NCBI GenBank assembly: GCA_963809205.1
Contig: CAWEIS010000014.1
Coordinates: forward strand, 62,001-126,000
Source: DATLLN01 sp963809205
Lineage (GTDB): Bacteria; Actinomycetota; Thermoleophilia; Gaiellales; JAICJC01
Reading direction: 5' to 3'
Length of the DNA stretch: 64,000 nt
Translations under genes and position numbers: made by a program
Notes under the pieces: generated by a model
Told to the model about the DNA's origin: nothing
Seen by the model: only the letters and a program-made list of their open reading frames with translations
Databases searched by the model: none
Part shown: piece by piece, positions 40,355 through 49,005 of the stretch
How the letters are laid out: every line of letters begins with the position of its first letter
Position numbering within the stretch: position 1 is the first letter of the stretch

Positions 40355-41871
40355 GGTCGTCGCGCGAATCCACCGGTATCGCGTCGCTCGCCAGCCAGTC
40401 CGTGGTCTACGGCTTCGGCGGCGTGCTGGCCCGGATGCTCGGGTTCGTGCTGGTGCCGATCTACCTGCACGCCGCCGGTGTGTCGGCGTTCGGCACCGTC
40501 GAGCTGATGCTGGCCGCGGTGCTGTTCGCGTCGATCCTGCTGCGGATGGGGATCGTCGTCTCGATGTCGCGGTTCACCATCGGCGAGACAGAGCAGCGCG
40601 AGTGGGCGCCGATCGTCCACACCATCTTCACGTTCGTGATGGTCGCGGCGACGGCCGGCGTGGTCGTCGGCTTCCTGCTGCGCGGACCGATTGGCGACGC
40701 GCTGGAGGTGTCCGACGACATCGTCTACGCCGGCCTGTTCGGCCTCTGGATCTCGATGAACTACGACGTGATGGCGCGGGTCTACCGGATCGAGCGGCGG
40801 GCGCGGGCGTGGGTCCAGTACACGCTCCTGAACGTCGTCCTGACGGCGGTGCTGACGGTGGTGCTGGTCGTCTGGTTCGACACCGGCGCGCTGGGGCTGC
40901 TGATCGGCAACTTCACGGGCACGGCGATCGTCTACGCGATCCTGATCGTCGCCCGCCGCGAGACCGTCGGCCTCCGCCGCTTCGAGACGCCGGTGCTGCG
41001 CGAGCTGCTGGTGTTCTCGCTGCCGCTGATGCCCGCCAACATCGCGCTCTGGGCGCTCAACCTGGCCGACCGGCTGCAGGTGCAGCAGCTGGCCAGTCAT
41101 CAGGCGCTGGGCTCGTACTCGGCCGCCGCCCGGGTGTCGATGGCGATGGCGATGATCATGGGCGCGTTCCAGACCGCGTGGGCGCCGTATGCCCACCAGG
41201 TGCGCGGCACCGAGGGCGACGCCAAGGCGAAGGTCACCTACGCCCGGGTGCTGACGTACTGGTCGGTGGTGATGGGCTGGGGCCTGGTCGGCATCTCGCT
41301 GCTGGCCCCGCCTTACATCCGCGCCACGTTCCCGTCGTCCACGTTCGACGCGATCCCGGTGGTGCCGCTGCTGGCGATCGGAATCGTGCTGTACGGCTGT
41401 TACCTGATCGTCAACATCGGCGTCACGGTCAGCCGCAAGACGCGGATGACGCCGATCATCTGCACCTTCGCGGCCGCACTGAACATCGGGCTCAACTTCT
41501 GGTTCATCCCCAAGCACGGCATCCTCGGGGCGGGCATCACGACCGTCATCGGCTACGCGGTGCTGCTGTGGCTCGGGTGGTGGAACGCCCAGCGCAGCTA
41601 TCCGGTGCACTACAACTGGCGGCGAATCGGCCGGGTGGCCGCCGTCGTCACGGTGTTCCTCGCCGCCTCGGAGTGGGTCATTCCACAGAGCGGCATCGGC
41701 TGGCTGGCCGTCCGCGGGGCCCTCGCCCTGGCCTTCCCGCTGGCGCTGCTGGGATCGGGCGCGATCACCCGGGCCGAACTGCGGCGCGGCCGCGAGATGG
41801 TCCGGGAACGCGGCTGGCGGTTCTGGTCGCGGCAGAGCGCCACCGTGGACTCCGTGGACGAGCTGGTGTGA
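40351..41871 (+). CDS. Wzx-type polysaccharide flippase (MOP superfamily)
   Basis: 506-residue inner-membrane protein with about 12-14 helices, beginning GIASLASQSVVYGFGGVLAR and MLGFVLVPIYLHAAGVSAFG, typical of Wzx/RfbX lipid-linked oligosaccharide exporters. Also typical are FSLPLMPANIALWALNLADR and LGSYSAAARVSMAMAMIMGA. It probably flips a lipid-linked glycan across the membrane. Its ATGA coupling to two sulfotransferases suggests that the cargo, or its sugars, are sulfated. No glycosyltransferase genes are nearby. Confidence 0.87.
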   Translation: MRSSRESTGIASLASQSVVYGFGGVLARMLGFVLVPIYLHAAGVSAFGTVELMLAAVLFASILLRMGIVVSMSRFTIGETEQREWAPIVHTIFTFVMVAATAGVVVGFLLRGPIGDALEVSDDIVYAGLFGLWISMNYDVMARVYRIERRARAWVQYTLLNVVLTAVLTVVLVVWFDTGALGLLIGNFTGTAIVYAILIVARRETVGLRRFETPVLRELLVFSLPLMPANIALWALNLADRLQVQQLASHQALGSYSAAARVSMAMAMIMGAFQTAWAPYAHQVRGTEGDAKAKVTYARVLTYWSVVMGWGLVGISLLAPPYIRATFPSSTFDAIPVVPLLAIGIVLYGCYLIVNIGVTVSRKTRMTPIICTFAAALNIGLNFWFIPKHGILGAGITTVIGYAVLLWLGWWNAQRSYPVHYNWRRIGRVAAVVTVFLAASEWVIPQSGIGWLAVRGALALAFPLALLGSGAITRAELRRGREMVRERGWRFWSRQSATVDSVDELV

Positions 41872-41888
41872 GCCGCCCCGTGCGGCTG

Positions 41889-41894
41889 TAGTGT
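41889..41894 (+). promoter_or_regulatory. -10-like hexamer TAGTGT of the zinc-ribbon membrane protein
   Basis: TANNNT hexamer 6 nt before the ATG at 41901, with no Shine-Dalgarno sequence. It lies 17 bp after the flippase stop. Confidence 0.45.
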
Positions 41895-41900
41895 TGCCCG

Positions 41901-42248
41901 ATGTACTGCGGGAAGTGCGGTGCGGACAGGGCCGAGGGCGACGTTTTCTGCCCGATGTGCGGCGCCGCGTATCCGGCCCCGGACGAGACACCGGCGGCAC
42001 CTGACGAGGCGAGGCCCGCACCGGCACCGGACGATCCGCCGTACGAGGGCGGCATGACCCTGCTGGCGGTGCTGCTGACGTTCTTCATGCCGCTGATCGC
42101 GCTGATCGTGGCGCTCGTCATGCGCGCCGGCGAGCTGCGGCCGAAGCGGCGCAGGTTCCTCAAGAACTGGGCGATCTGGAGCGGCGCCTGGCTGGCCTCC
42201 GTATGGGTGGTCGCGTTCGTGCTGTTCCTGTCGCTGGGCGGCGACTAG
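41901..42248 (+). CDS. Small zinc-ribbon membrane protein
   Basis: 115 residues: an N-terminal zinc ribbon MYCGKCGADRAEGDVFCPMCG, a Pro/Ala/Asp-rich linker (about 25-50), then two hydrophobic helices (LLAVLLTFFMPLIALIVALV and WAIWSGAWLASVWVVAFVLF) separated by a basic loop. This layout is common in actinobacterial proteins of unknown function. It ends 6 bp from the convergent priA, with no room for a terminator. Confidence 0.8.
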   Translation: MYCGKCGADRAEGDVFCPMCGAAYPAPDETPAAPDEARPAPAPDDPPYEGGMTLLAVLLTFFMPLIALIVALVMRAGELRPKRRRFLKNWAIWSGAWLASVWVVAFVLFLSLGGD

Positions 42249-42254
42249 GTCGCC

Positions 42255-44192
42255 CTAGCCGAGCGTCTGCGGATCGACGTCGACCACGGCCGTGGCGTCG
42301 GCCCGGCGCATGTCCGGCGCCAGGTCGCGCAGCAGGCCGCGGAACACGACGGCGGCGCGGCGCGGATCGAGTGTCTTCACCAGCAGGTGGCTGCGCGCGC
42401 GGTCGCGGAGCCGGCCGATCGGCGCCGGCCCGAGCAGCGCATCGCCGTCCAGCACCGGGCGGGCGGCCGCCTCCAGCGCCTCGGCGACGCCCTGCGCGAC
42501 GTTGGTGTCCGGCGCCGTGACCAGCAGCCGCACGAGCCGCCGGTACGGCGGATATCCCAGCTCCGCACGGCGCTCGAGCTCGCCATCCAGGAACTCGCCG
42601 ACGGCGTGGCGGGCGGCCAGCGCGACCGGTCGGCCGTCGGGCTCCCATGCCTGGATGATCACCCTTCCCCGCTCATCCCCGGGCCGGCCCGGCCGGCCCG
42701 CCAGCTGGGTCAGCAGCGCGAACGTCCGCTCCTCGGCGCGGAAGTCGGGCATGGCAAGCCCCGTCTCGGCGTCGAGCACCGCGGCCAGCTCCACGCCGGG
42801 CACGTCGTGGCCCTTCGCGACGATCTGCGTGCCGACCAGCACGGCCCGGTCGGCCGCGCGGAACCGGTCGAGCGTGGCCGCCGGCTCGCCCGCCCGCGAC
42901 GCGACGTCGGCGTCCAGGCGCAGCACCTCGAGGCGCGGGAACCGCTCGATCAGATCGAGCTCGACGCGCTCCGTGCCGGCTCCGATCCGCGCCAGGTCGA
43001 CCGATCCGCATGCCGGGCACGCCGCCGGCGCACGCTCGCGCAGTCCGCAGTGGTGGCAGACCAGCAGGTCGCGCCCATGGAGCACGAGCGAGACGTCGCA
43101 GCGCGGGCAGCGCCACGAGCGCGCGCACGTCCGGCAGTGCAGCGCCGCCGCGGCGCCCCGCCGGTTCTGGAGCAGGATCGCCCGGCCGCCGCGGTCATCG
43201 AGCCCGGCCAGCGCATCGAGCAGCGGCCGCGTGAACGGATACCCGCCGTCCCGCCGCAGGTCGACCACCTCGACCCGGGGCAGCAGGCCGCCGATCCGCG
43301 CGGGCAGCTCCAGCCGGCGGCGGATCCCCTGCCACGCCTCCGGGCGGGGCGTCGCGCTCCCATAGATCGCGATCGCGCCCTCGATGCGCGCGCGCTTGGC
43401 GGCCACCCGGCGGGCGTCGTACCGCGGGTCGGACTCGTGCTTGTACGACCCGTCGTGCTCCTCGTCGATCACGATCACGCCCAGGTCGGGCATCGCGGCG
43501 AACACCGCGGAGCGGGCGCCGACCACCACGCGCGCCTCGCCGGCCGCGATGCGCGCGTGCTCGGCACCCCTGCGGGCCGGCGTCAGCGCGCTGTGCAGCA
43601 CCGCGACGGTGTCGCCGAACCGGGCGACGAACCGGCCGGCCGTCTGCGGAGTGAGCGCGATCTCGGGCACCAGCACGACGGCGCCTCTGCCCTGCTCCAG
43701 CGCGCGCTCGATCACCGCGAGGTAGACCTCGGTCTTGCCCGATCCGGTGACGCCGTGCAGCAGCACCTCGCGCTCGCCCGCGGCCGCCGCCTCCACGCAG
43801 CCGGCGACGGCGGCGCGCTGCGCATCGGTCAGCCGGCGCACCACGGCGACGTCGGGGTCGGGGAAGTCGTCGCGAGCCTTCAGCGCCCGCTTCGGCGGCC
43901 GCGGCGGGATGACCAGTGCCAGCGCCCGGGCCAGGGTCGACCCGTACTCATCGGCCATCCACACGGCCAGGTCGAGCAGGGCCGGCGGCACGCGGCCGAT
44001 CACCTCGTCGATCGGCTTCAGCTCGTCGTCGTCACCCTCGGCAACAGCGACCACCACACCGTCGACCTGGCGCGCGCCGAGCGGCACCAGCACGCGCGAG
44101 CCGGACTCCAGCTCGACGCCCTCGGGTACGCCGTAGTCGAACGTCCGGTCGACCGACCGGGCGGTGACCAGCGGCTGAACGCGCGCGATCAG
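42255..44192 (-). CDS. priA: Primosomal protein N' (PriA), degenerate helicase; CTG start
   Basis: Replication-restart protein of about 645 residues. It has Walker A-like LLHGVTGSGKTEVYLAVIER, VVLVPEIALTPQTAGRFVAR, the DEEHDGSYKHE box, and the zinc-binding block LHCRTCARSWRCPRCDVSL followed by LLVCHHCGLRERAPAACPAC. Later come VLVGTQIVAKGHDVPGVELA and a C-terminal domain. Walker boxes look intact, unlike many actinobacterial PriAs. No ATG, GTG or TTG is near the natural N-terminus; CTG 44192 gives (M)IARVQPLVTARSVDRTFDY and overlaps the metK stop as CTGA, mirroring the GTGA junctions elsewhere. Confidence 0.93.
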   Translation of the reverse strand: MIARVQPLVTARSVDRTFDYGVPEGVELESGSRVLVPLGARQVDGVVVAVAEGDDDELKPIDEVIGRVPPALLDLAVWMADEYGSTLARALALVIPPRPPKRALKARDDFPDPDVAVVRRLTDAQRAAVAGCVEAAAAGEREVLLHGVTGSGKTEVYLAVIERALEQGRGAVVLVPEIALTPQTAGRFVARFGDTVAVLHSALTPARRGAEHARIAAGEARVVVGARSAVFAAMPDLGVIVIDEEHDGSYKHESDPRYDARRVAAKRARIEGAIAIYGSATPRPEAWQGIRRRLELPARIGGLLPRVEVVDLRRDGGYPFTRPLLDALAGLDDRGGRAILLQNRRGAAAALHCRTCARSWRCPRCDVSLVLHGRDLLVCHHCGLRERAPAACPACGSVDLARIGAGTERVELDLIERFPRLEVLRLDADVASRAGEPAATLDRFRAADRAVLVGTQIVAKGHDVPGVELAAVLDAETGLAMPDFRAEERTFALLTQLAGRPGRPGDERGRVIIQAWEPDGRPVALAARHAVGEFLDGELERRAELGYPPYRRLVRLLVTAPDTNVAQGVAEALEAAARPVLDGDALLGPAPIGRLRDRARSHLLVKTLDPRRAAVVFRGLLRDLAPDMRRADATAVVDVDPQTLG

Positions 44193-45431
44193 GCGCGGAC
44201 CGGCTCGGGCTCCCCGAGCCCGCACGCCTCGCGCAGGGGTCCGACGCGGTCGGTGCGCTCCCACGTGAAGCCGCCCAGCTCGCGGCCGAAGTGGCCGTAG
44301 GCCGCGGTCGCGCGGTAAACGGGCCGCAGCAAATCGAGCTCGCGGATGATCGCCGCGGGCCGCAGGTCGAACACATCGCGCACGGCCTGCTCGATCGTCG
44401 CCCGGTCGACGCGCTCGGTGCCGAACGTCTCGACGGACACGGAGACCGGGTGCGCCACGCCGATCGCGTAGGCGACCTGCACCTCGGCCCGGTCGGCCAG
44501 GTCGGCGGCGACCACGTTCTTGGCGACCCAGCGCATCGCGTAGGAGGCAGAACGATCGACCTTGGAGGGATCCTTGCCCGAGAAGGCACCGCCGCCGTGG
44601 CGGGCGGACGCCGCCGTAGGTGTCGACGATGATCTTGCGGCCGGTCAGGCCTGTGTCGCCCATCGGGCCGCCGGTGACGAAGCGGCCGGTCGGATTGACC
44701 AGCACGAAGCCGGGATCCTGGAACCGCTCGTGCGCGCACAGCGGCCCCTGGACGACCGGGCGCAGCACATGCTCGATGATGTCGTCGCGGATCCGCGCCT
44801 CATCGTGGACGTCCGGATGGTGCTGCGTCGAGACCAGCAGCCGCTCGATGCCCAGCGGCACAAGCCGGCCGCCGTCCTCGCGGTAGCGCACGGTCACCTG
44901 GGCCTTGCCGTCCGGCCGCAGGTAGTCGACCACCTCGGTCTTGCGCACCGACGCCAGCCGCTCGGTGATCCGATGCGCCAGGGTCACCGGCAACGGCATC
45001 AGCGTCTCGGTCTCGCGCGACGCGTAGCCGAACATCATCCCCTGGTCGCCGGCTCCCTGGGCGTCGGCGTCGGACTCCGACTCCGCGTGCTGCTCCTCGT
45101 AGGACGAGTCCACGCCGCGGCGGATGTCCGGCGACTGCTCGTCGAGCGCGACCACCACCCCGCAGGTGGCGGCGTCGAAGCCCAGATCCGAGCTCGTGTA
45201 GCCGATGTCGCCGACCACCTCGCGGACGATCCGCGGGATGTCGACGTAGGCATCCGTGGTGATCTCGCCGGCGACCACGACCAGCCCTGTGGTGCAGAGC
45301 ACCTCGCACGCGACGCGTCCCCGTGGATCCTCCGACAGCACTGCGTCCAGCACGCCATCCGAGATCTGGTCGGCCACCTTGTCCGGATGGCCCTCGGTCA
45401 CCGACTCCGAGGTGAACAGGAACTCGTTCAT
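44189..45431 (-). CDS. metK: S-adenosylmethionine synthase, one-base frame break
   Basis: Makes SAM from methionine and ATP. From ATG 45431 the frame reads FTSESVTEGHPDKVADQISD, GEITTDAYVDIPRIVREVVG, and GPMGDTGLTGRKIIVDTYGG. It then breaks near 44606: the next frame continues ARHGGGAFSGKDPSKVDRSA and SYAMRWVAKNVVAADLADR to a stop at 44189. One extra C in a CC run explains the break; the corrected protein is about 413 residues, the family length. Without correction the frame would run on into priA. A TACAGT hexamer 7 nt before the ATG suggests a leaderless message and no SAM riboswitch. Confidence 0.94.
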
Positions 45432-45438
45432 CCATCAG

Positions 45439-45444
45439 ACTGTA
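45439..45444 (-). promoter_or_regulatory. -10-like hexamer TACAGT of metK-priA
   Basis: TANNNT hexamer 7 nt upstream of the metK ATG in the 29-bp gap after gpsA; no Shine-Dalgarno sequence. Confidence 0.5.
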
Positions 45445-45460
45445 GATGATCCCCCGGTGC

Positions 45461-46447
45461 TCACTCCTCGGTCGGCTCGCGGGCCATCAGGTCGGCCAGC
45501 GCCTCGAGCATGGTCTTGCCCTCCCAGGCCACGGCGCAGACGGCGCAGGTGATCGGCAGCTCGAGGCCGCGGGCGTCGGCGATGCCCCGCAGGGCGGGCA
45601 CCGTGGACAGGCCCTCGGCCACCTGGCCGAGCTCCCGCTCGATCCAGTCGGCCGGCACGCCGCTCGCCAGCAGCTCTCCCGCGCGCCGGTTGCGCGAGTG
45701 CCGCGACGTGCAGGTGGCGATCAGGTCGCCCATGCCCGCGAGCCCGGAGTAGGTGCGCTGCTGCGCGCCGAACGCCGACCCCAGCCGCGCCATCTCGGCC
45801 ATCCCCCGGGTGATGATGGCGGCCTTGGCGTTGTCGCCGAAGCCGAGGCCGTCCGACGCGCCGGCGGCGAGCGCGACCACGTTCTTGGCCGCGGCGCACA
45901 GCTCGACGCCGACCACGTCGCTCGAGGTGTAGACGCGCAGCGTCGGCCCGGCGAGCACGCCCTGCAGGCACCGTGCAAGCTCGGCGTCGCAGCTCGCCAG
46001 CACGGATGCGGTCGGTAGGTCGCGGGCGACCTCCTCCGCGTGGTTCGGCCCGGAGAGCACGGCGATCCGCTCCGCCGGCGCCACCTCCGCCAGGATCTCG
46101 CTCATCCGCCGCCGGTCGCCGGGGTCGAGGCCCTTGGTCAGCGAGAGCAGCACCGCCTCCTGCGGAAGCCGGTCGGCGACCGCTGCGACCGTCGCCGCGA
46201 ACGCCCGGCTGGGCACGGCCAGTGCCACCAGCTCGGCGCCGTCGAACGACGTCTCGCCGATTGGCGATGCGTCCAGGTCGGGCGGGAGCTCGATGTCGTA
46301 CAGGTAGCGCGGGTTGCGGTGGCGGCGGCTGATCATCTCGGCCTGCGCGGCGTCCCGGCAGGCGAGCGTCGTGCGGTGGCCGCCGCGCGCCAGCAGACGG
46401 GCCACGGCGGTGCCCCAGCTGCCGCCGCCGATCACGACGGCTCTCAC
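45461..46447 (-). CDS. gpsA: Glycerol-3-phosphate dehydrogenase [NAD(P)+]
   Basis: Reduces dihydroxyacetone phosphate to sn-glycerol 3-phosphate, the phospholipid backbone. The 328-residue product has AVVIGGGSWGTAVARLLARG, LSLTKGLDPGDRRRMSEILA, VLSGPNHAEEVARDLPTASV, AAAKNVVALAAGASDGLGFG and the C-terminal domain. The GTG overlaps the der stop (GTGA). It matches the lipid theme set by the PlsC-containing fusion upstream. Confidence 0.96.
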   Translation of the reverse strand: MRAVVIGGGSWGTAVARLLARGGHRTTLACRDAAQAEMISRRHRNPRYLYDIELPPDLDASPIGETSFDGAELVALAVPSRAFAATVAAVADRLPQEAVLLSLTKGLDPGDRRRMSEILAEVAPAERIAVLSGPNHAEEVARDLPTASVLASCDAELARCLQGVLAGPTLRVYTSSDVVGVELCAAAKNVVALAAGASDGLGFGDNAKAAIITRGMAEMARLGSAFGAQQRTYSGLAGMGDLIATCTSRHSRNRRAGELLASGVPADWIERELGQVAEGLSTVPALRGIADARGLELPITCAVCAVAWEGKTMLEALADLMAREPTEE

Positions 46448-47775
46448 GAACGGCTCTGGAAGTCGATGATCAGCGGAGAGCCTTCCAGGTTGAGCCGGTC
46501 GCGCAGCTGGTTCTCGACGAAGTAGGCGTAGTCACGGGTGATCAGTGTGCGGTCGTTGACAACGATACGGAACCGCGGCGGCCGTGTCTGGTACTGGGTC
46601 GCATACAGCAGGTTGAGCCGCCTGCGGCCCTTGCGCGGCGGCTCCCGGCGGGACGTGATCTCTTCCATCGCGCGGTTCAGCGCCCCCGTGCCGATACGCG
46701 ACGTGTAGCGCACGAACAGCTCCTCCACGGCGTCCAGCAGCCGGTCGACGTTGCGGCCGGTCAGCGCGGACGTCGTCACCATCGTCGGCCGCTGGCGCAG
46801 CCGGTCGCCCAGCCGCTCGCGGACGTCGTCCACCGTGACCGTCGAGATGTCCCACTTGGACAGCACGATCAGCGTGGCGCAGCTCGCCTTCCGCGACTCC
46901 TCGGCCACGGCCAGGTCGCCGTCGGTGATGCCCTCCGACGAGTCGATCAGCACCAACGCGACGTCAGCCCGGTCGACGGCCTGCAGCGCGCGCACCTCGC
47001 TGTAGTACTCGATTCCCTGCCGGTGCTTGCGCTTGCGCCGCAGGCCGGCCGTGTCGATCAGCCGGAACCGGGTGTCGCCGCGGACGAACGGCGTGTCGAC
47101 GGCGTCGCGGGTCGTCCCCGGCTGGGCGGCGACGACCACCCGCTCGCGCCCCAGGATCGCGTTCAGCAGCGACGACTTGCCGACGTTTGGACGGCCGAGG
47201 ATGGCGACGCGGATCTCGTCCTCGTCGATCACCGGCCGCGCCTCGGGCGCGAGCTGGTCGAGCCGCTCGACGATCTCGTCCAGCAGGTCGCCGATCGCCC
47301 GGCCGTGAAGCGCCGAGACCATCATCGGGTCGCCCAGCCCCAGTGAGTGCAGCTCGAGCGCGGCGGCCTCGCCCTTGGCGTCGTCCACCTTGTTCGCGAC
47401 CACCACCACCGGTGTCCGCGACCGGCGCAGGATCTGGGCGATCTCCTGATCGCCGGCGGCCAGCCCGGCGGCGGCGTCGACCACCAGCAGCACGAGGTCG
47501 GCCTCCTCAACGGCGATCCGGGCCTGCGCGGCCACCTGCGCCTGGAGCGGCGACTCGTCCCCGGCGTCCACGCCCCCCGTATCGACCAGCAGAAACCGCC
47601 GGCCGCTCCACTCGCAGACGGCCTCGGTGCGATCGCGGGTGACACCCGGGGTCTCGTGGACGACGGCGCGGCGGGAGGACGTCAGCCGGTTGACCAGCGT
47701 CGACTTGCCCGCGTTCGGGAAGCCGACGACCGCCACGACGCCGGTGATCGGCCCGGAGTCGGTTGCGGCGCTCAT
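46444..47775 (-). CDS. der: GTPase Der (EngA)
   Basis: Double-GTPase needed for 50S subunit assembly, 443 residues. G domain 1 has VVAVVGFPNAGKSTLVNRLT and VDTGGVDAGDESPL with ANKVDDAKGE; G domain 2 has VAILGRPNVGKSSLLNAILG, LIDTAGLRRKRKHRQGIEYY and LSKWDIS. The C-terminal KH-like domain follows (NRAMEEITSRREPP). I chose ATG 47775 (MSAATDSGP), which overlaps the fusion-gene stop as ATGA; the open frame upstream is a shadow. Confidence 0.96.
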   Translation of the reverse strand: MSAATDSGPITGVVAVVGFPNAGKSTLVNRLTSSRRAVVHETPGVTRDRTEAVCEWSGRRFLLVDTGGVDAGDESPLQAQVAAQARIAVEEADLVLLVVDAAAGLAAGDQEIAQILRRSRTPVVVVANKVDDAKGEAAALELHSLGLGDPMMVSALHGRAIGDLLDEIVERLDQLAPEARPVIDEDEIRVAILGRPNVGKSSLLNAILGRERVVVAAQPGTTRDAVDTPFVRGDTRFRLIDTAGLRRKRKHRQGIEYYSEVRALQAVDRADVALVLIDSSEGITDGDLAVAEESRKASCATLIVLSKWDISTVTVDDVRERLGDRLRQRPTMVTTSALTGRNVDRLLDAVEELFVRYTSRIGTGALNRAMEEITSRREPPRKGRRRLNLLYATQYQTRPPRFRIVVNDRTLITRDYAYFVENQLRDRLNLEGSPLIIDFQSRS

Positions 47776-48947
47776 CCCGACAGCTCGTACAGCTCGTGGA
47801 TCTCGGCCATCAGCGCATCGGCCGTCTCCCGGTACGCCTGCGAGGCCCTGCGGTCGCCGCGCTGGTACCGGCGGGGCGGCCCGAATGCCACCGAGATCGT
47901 GCTGCCGGGGCGCCATCCGCGGCTGCGGATCGCGACCGGCACGACGTCCGCGTCCTCCACCACGGCCATCCGCCCGGCTCCGGCCTTGGCCTCCTCGAAG
48001 CCGTCCTGGCGGTGCCCCTGGATGAAGATGCCGACGCAGCCGCCGCCCTCGAGCGTCTCGTGCACCGTCCGCAGCGCCTCCCGGTCGGCCTCACCCCGGC
48101 GGACGGCGAACGTGCCGCCCATCCGCAGGAACGCGCCGAACGGCCGCACCTTGAACAGCTCGGACTTGGCCATATAGCGGATGGCCCGCGGCTGGGCCGC
48201 GCCGATCGCGGGGATGTCCCACAGCGACTGGTGGTTCGCGACGAGCAGCAGCGGGCCCGAGCGGGGGACGTTCTCGACGCCCCGCGTACGGATCCGCAGG
48301 CCGCCCTTGAACAGCGGCCCGGCCCAGGGCCGCACGACACGCCAGAATTTGTCGCCGGGCTGCGGCTCGCGGCGTGATGGCCGGGCGATCGAGACGATCC
48401 GCTCGGCGACCTGCTCGGCCGTCAGATCGGCTGTGTCGATCACCGTCGCGTCCGGCGCCGGCGCAGACTGCTCGCTGTCCAGGCTGTCGCGCTCGACGAT
48501 CGACGCGCGGACGGCGCCGACGTCATCCGCCCCGAGATCGGCGGCGCGCCGCTGAGCCCGGACGTCCGCGGAGGCGACCAGGAACACCTTGATGTCGGCG
48601 TCCGGCCGCACGACCGATCCGGTGTCGCGGCCCTCCAGCACCGCGTCCTCGGCAAGCTCGCGTTGCCGTGCGCGCATCCGCGCCCGCACCTGCGGGTGGC
48701 TGGACACGGCGCTGACGTTCTGCGAGACGACCTCAGCCCGCAGGTCGGCACCCCCGGGGGCCGGCTCGCCCACCAAGGCGGCCAGCGCCTCGCCATCGTT
48801 CAGGTTCGTCCCGCGGTCGAGCGCCACCGCCGTCAGCTCGCGGTACATCGCGCCGGTGTCCACATAGCGCAGCCCCAGGCGCTCGGCGACCAGCCGCGCC
48901 ACAGTGCTCTTGCCGGCGCCGGCCGGCCCGTCGATGGTGATCACCAT
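47772..48947 (-). CDS. Fused cytidylate kinase and 1-acylglycerol-3-phosphate acyltransferase
   Basis: 391 residues in one chain. Residues 1-190 are CMP kinase: VITIDGPAGAGKSTVARLVA, RYVDTGAMYRELTAVAL, and EGRDTGSVVRPDADIKVFLVA; this is a compact version (usual about 220). Residues 200-391 are a PlsC acyltransferase with LLLVANHQSLWDIPAI (the HxxxxD site), GTFAVRRGEADREALR and GIFIQGHRQDGFEEAKAG. The neighbour order cmk-plsC-der is typical of actinobacteria, so the fusion probably arose by loss of a stop between adjacent genes. It would couple CTP supply to phosphatidic acid formation. Confidence 0.9.
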   Translation of the reverse strand: MVITIDGPAGAGKSTVARLVAERLGLRYVDTGAMYRELTAVALDRGTNLNDGEALAALVGEPAPGGADLRAEVVSQNVSAVSSHPQVRARMRARQRELAEDAVLEGRDTGSVVRPDADIKVFLVASADVRAQRRAADLGADDVGAVRASIVERDSLDSEQSAPAPDATVIDTADLTAEQVAERIVSIARPSRREPQPGDKFWRVVRPWAGPLFKGGLRIRTRGVENVPRSGPLLLVANHQSLWDIPAIGAAQPRAIRYMAKSELFKVRPFGAFLRMGGTFAVRRGEADREALRTVHETLEGGGCVGIFIQGHRQDGFEEAKAGAGRMAVVEDADVVPVAIRSRGWRPGSTISVAFGPPRRYQRGDRRASQAYRETADALMAEIHELYELSG

Positions 48948-48957
48948 GTCGTGCGGG

Positions 48958-48963
48958 AGCCTA
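48958..48963 (-). promoter_or_regulatory. -10-like hexamer TAGGCT of the cmk-plsC fusion
   Basis: TANNNT hexamer 10 nt before the ATG of the fusion gene and 12 bp from the 31-bp palindrome. No Shine-Dalgarno sequence is seen. Confidence 0.4.
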
Positions 48964-48974
48964 CGCGAGTCGCC

Positions 48975-49005
48975 TGTAACAACGGGGTCAGACCCCGTTG
49001 TTACA
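48975..49005. repeat. REP-like perfect 31-bp inverted repeat at the end of the 2'-5' RNA ligase-like gene
   Basis: Arms TGTAACAACGGGGTC and GACCCCGTTGTTACA are perfect over 15 bp around one A. It is the same family as 23852-23882. The stop TAA of the adjacent gene (49001-49003) lies inside the right arm. Confidence 0.88.

Noticed and set aside
42387..44300. 637-codon plus-strand open frame opposite priA
   Set aside because: Shadow of priA; the minus strand has clear helicase and zinc motifs.
45432..45460. SAM riboswitch before metK
   Set aside because: Only 29 bp separate gpsA and metK, too short for any SAM riboswitch.
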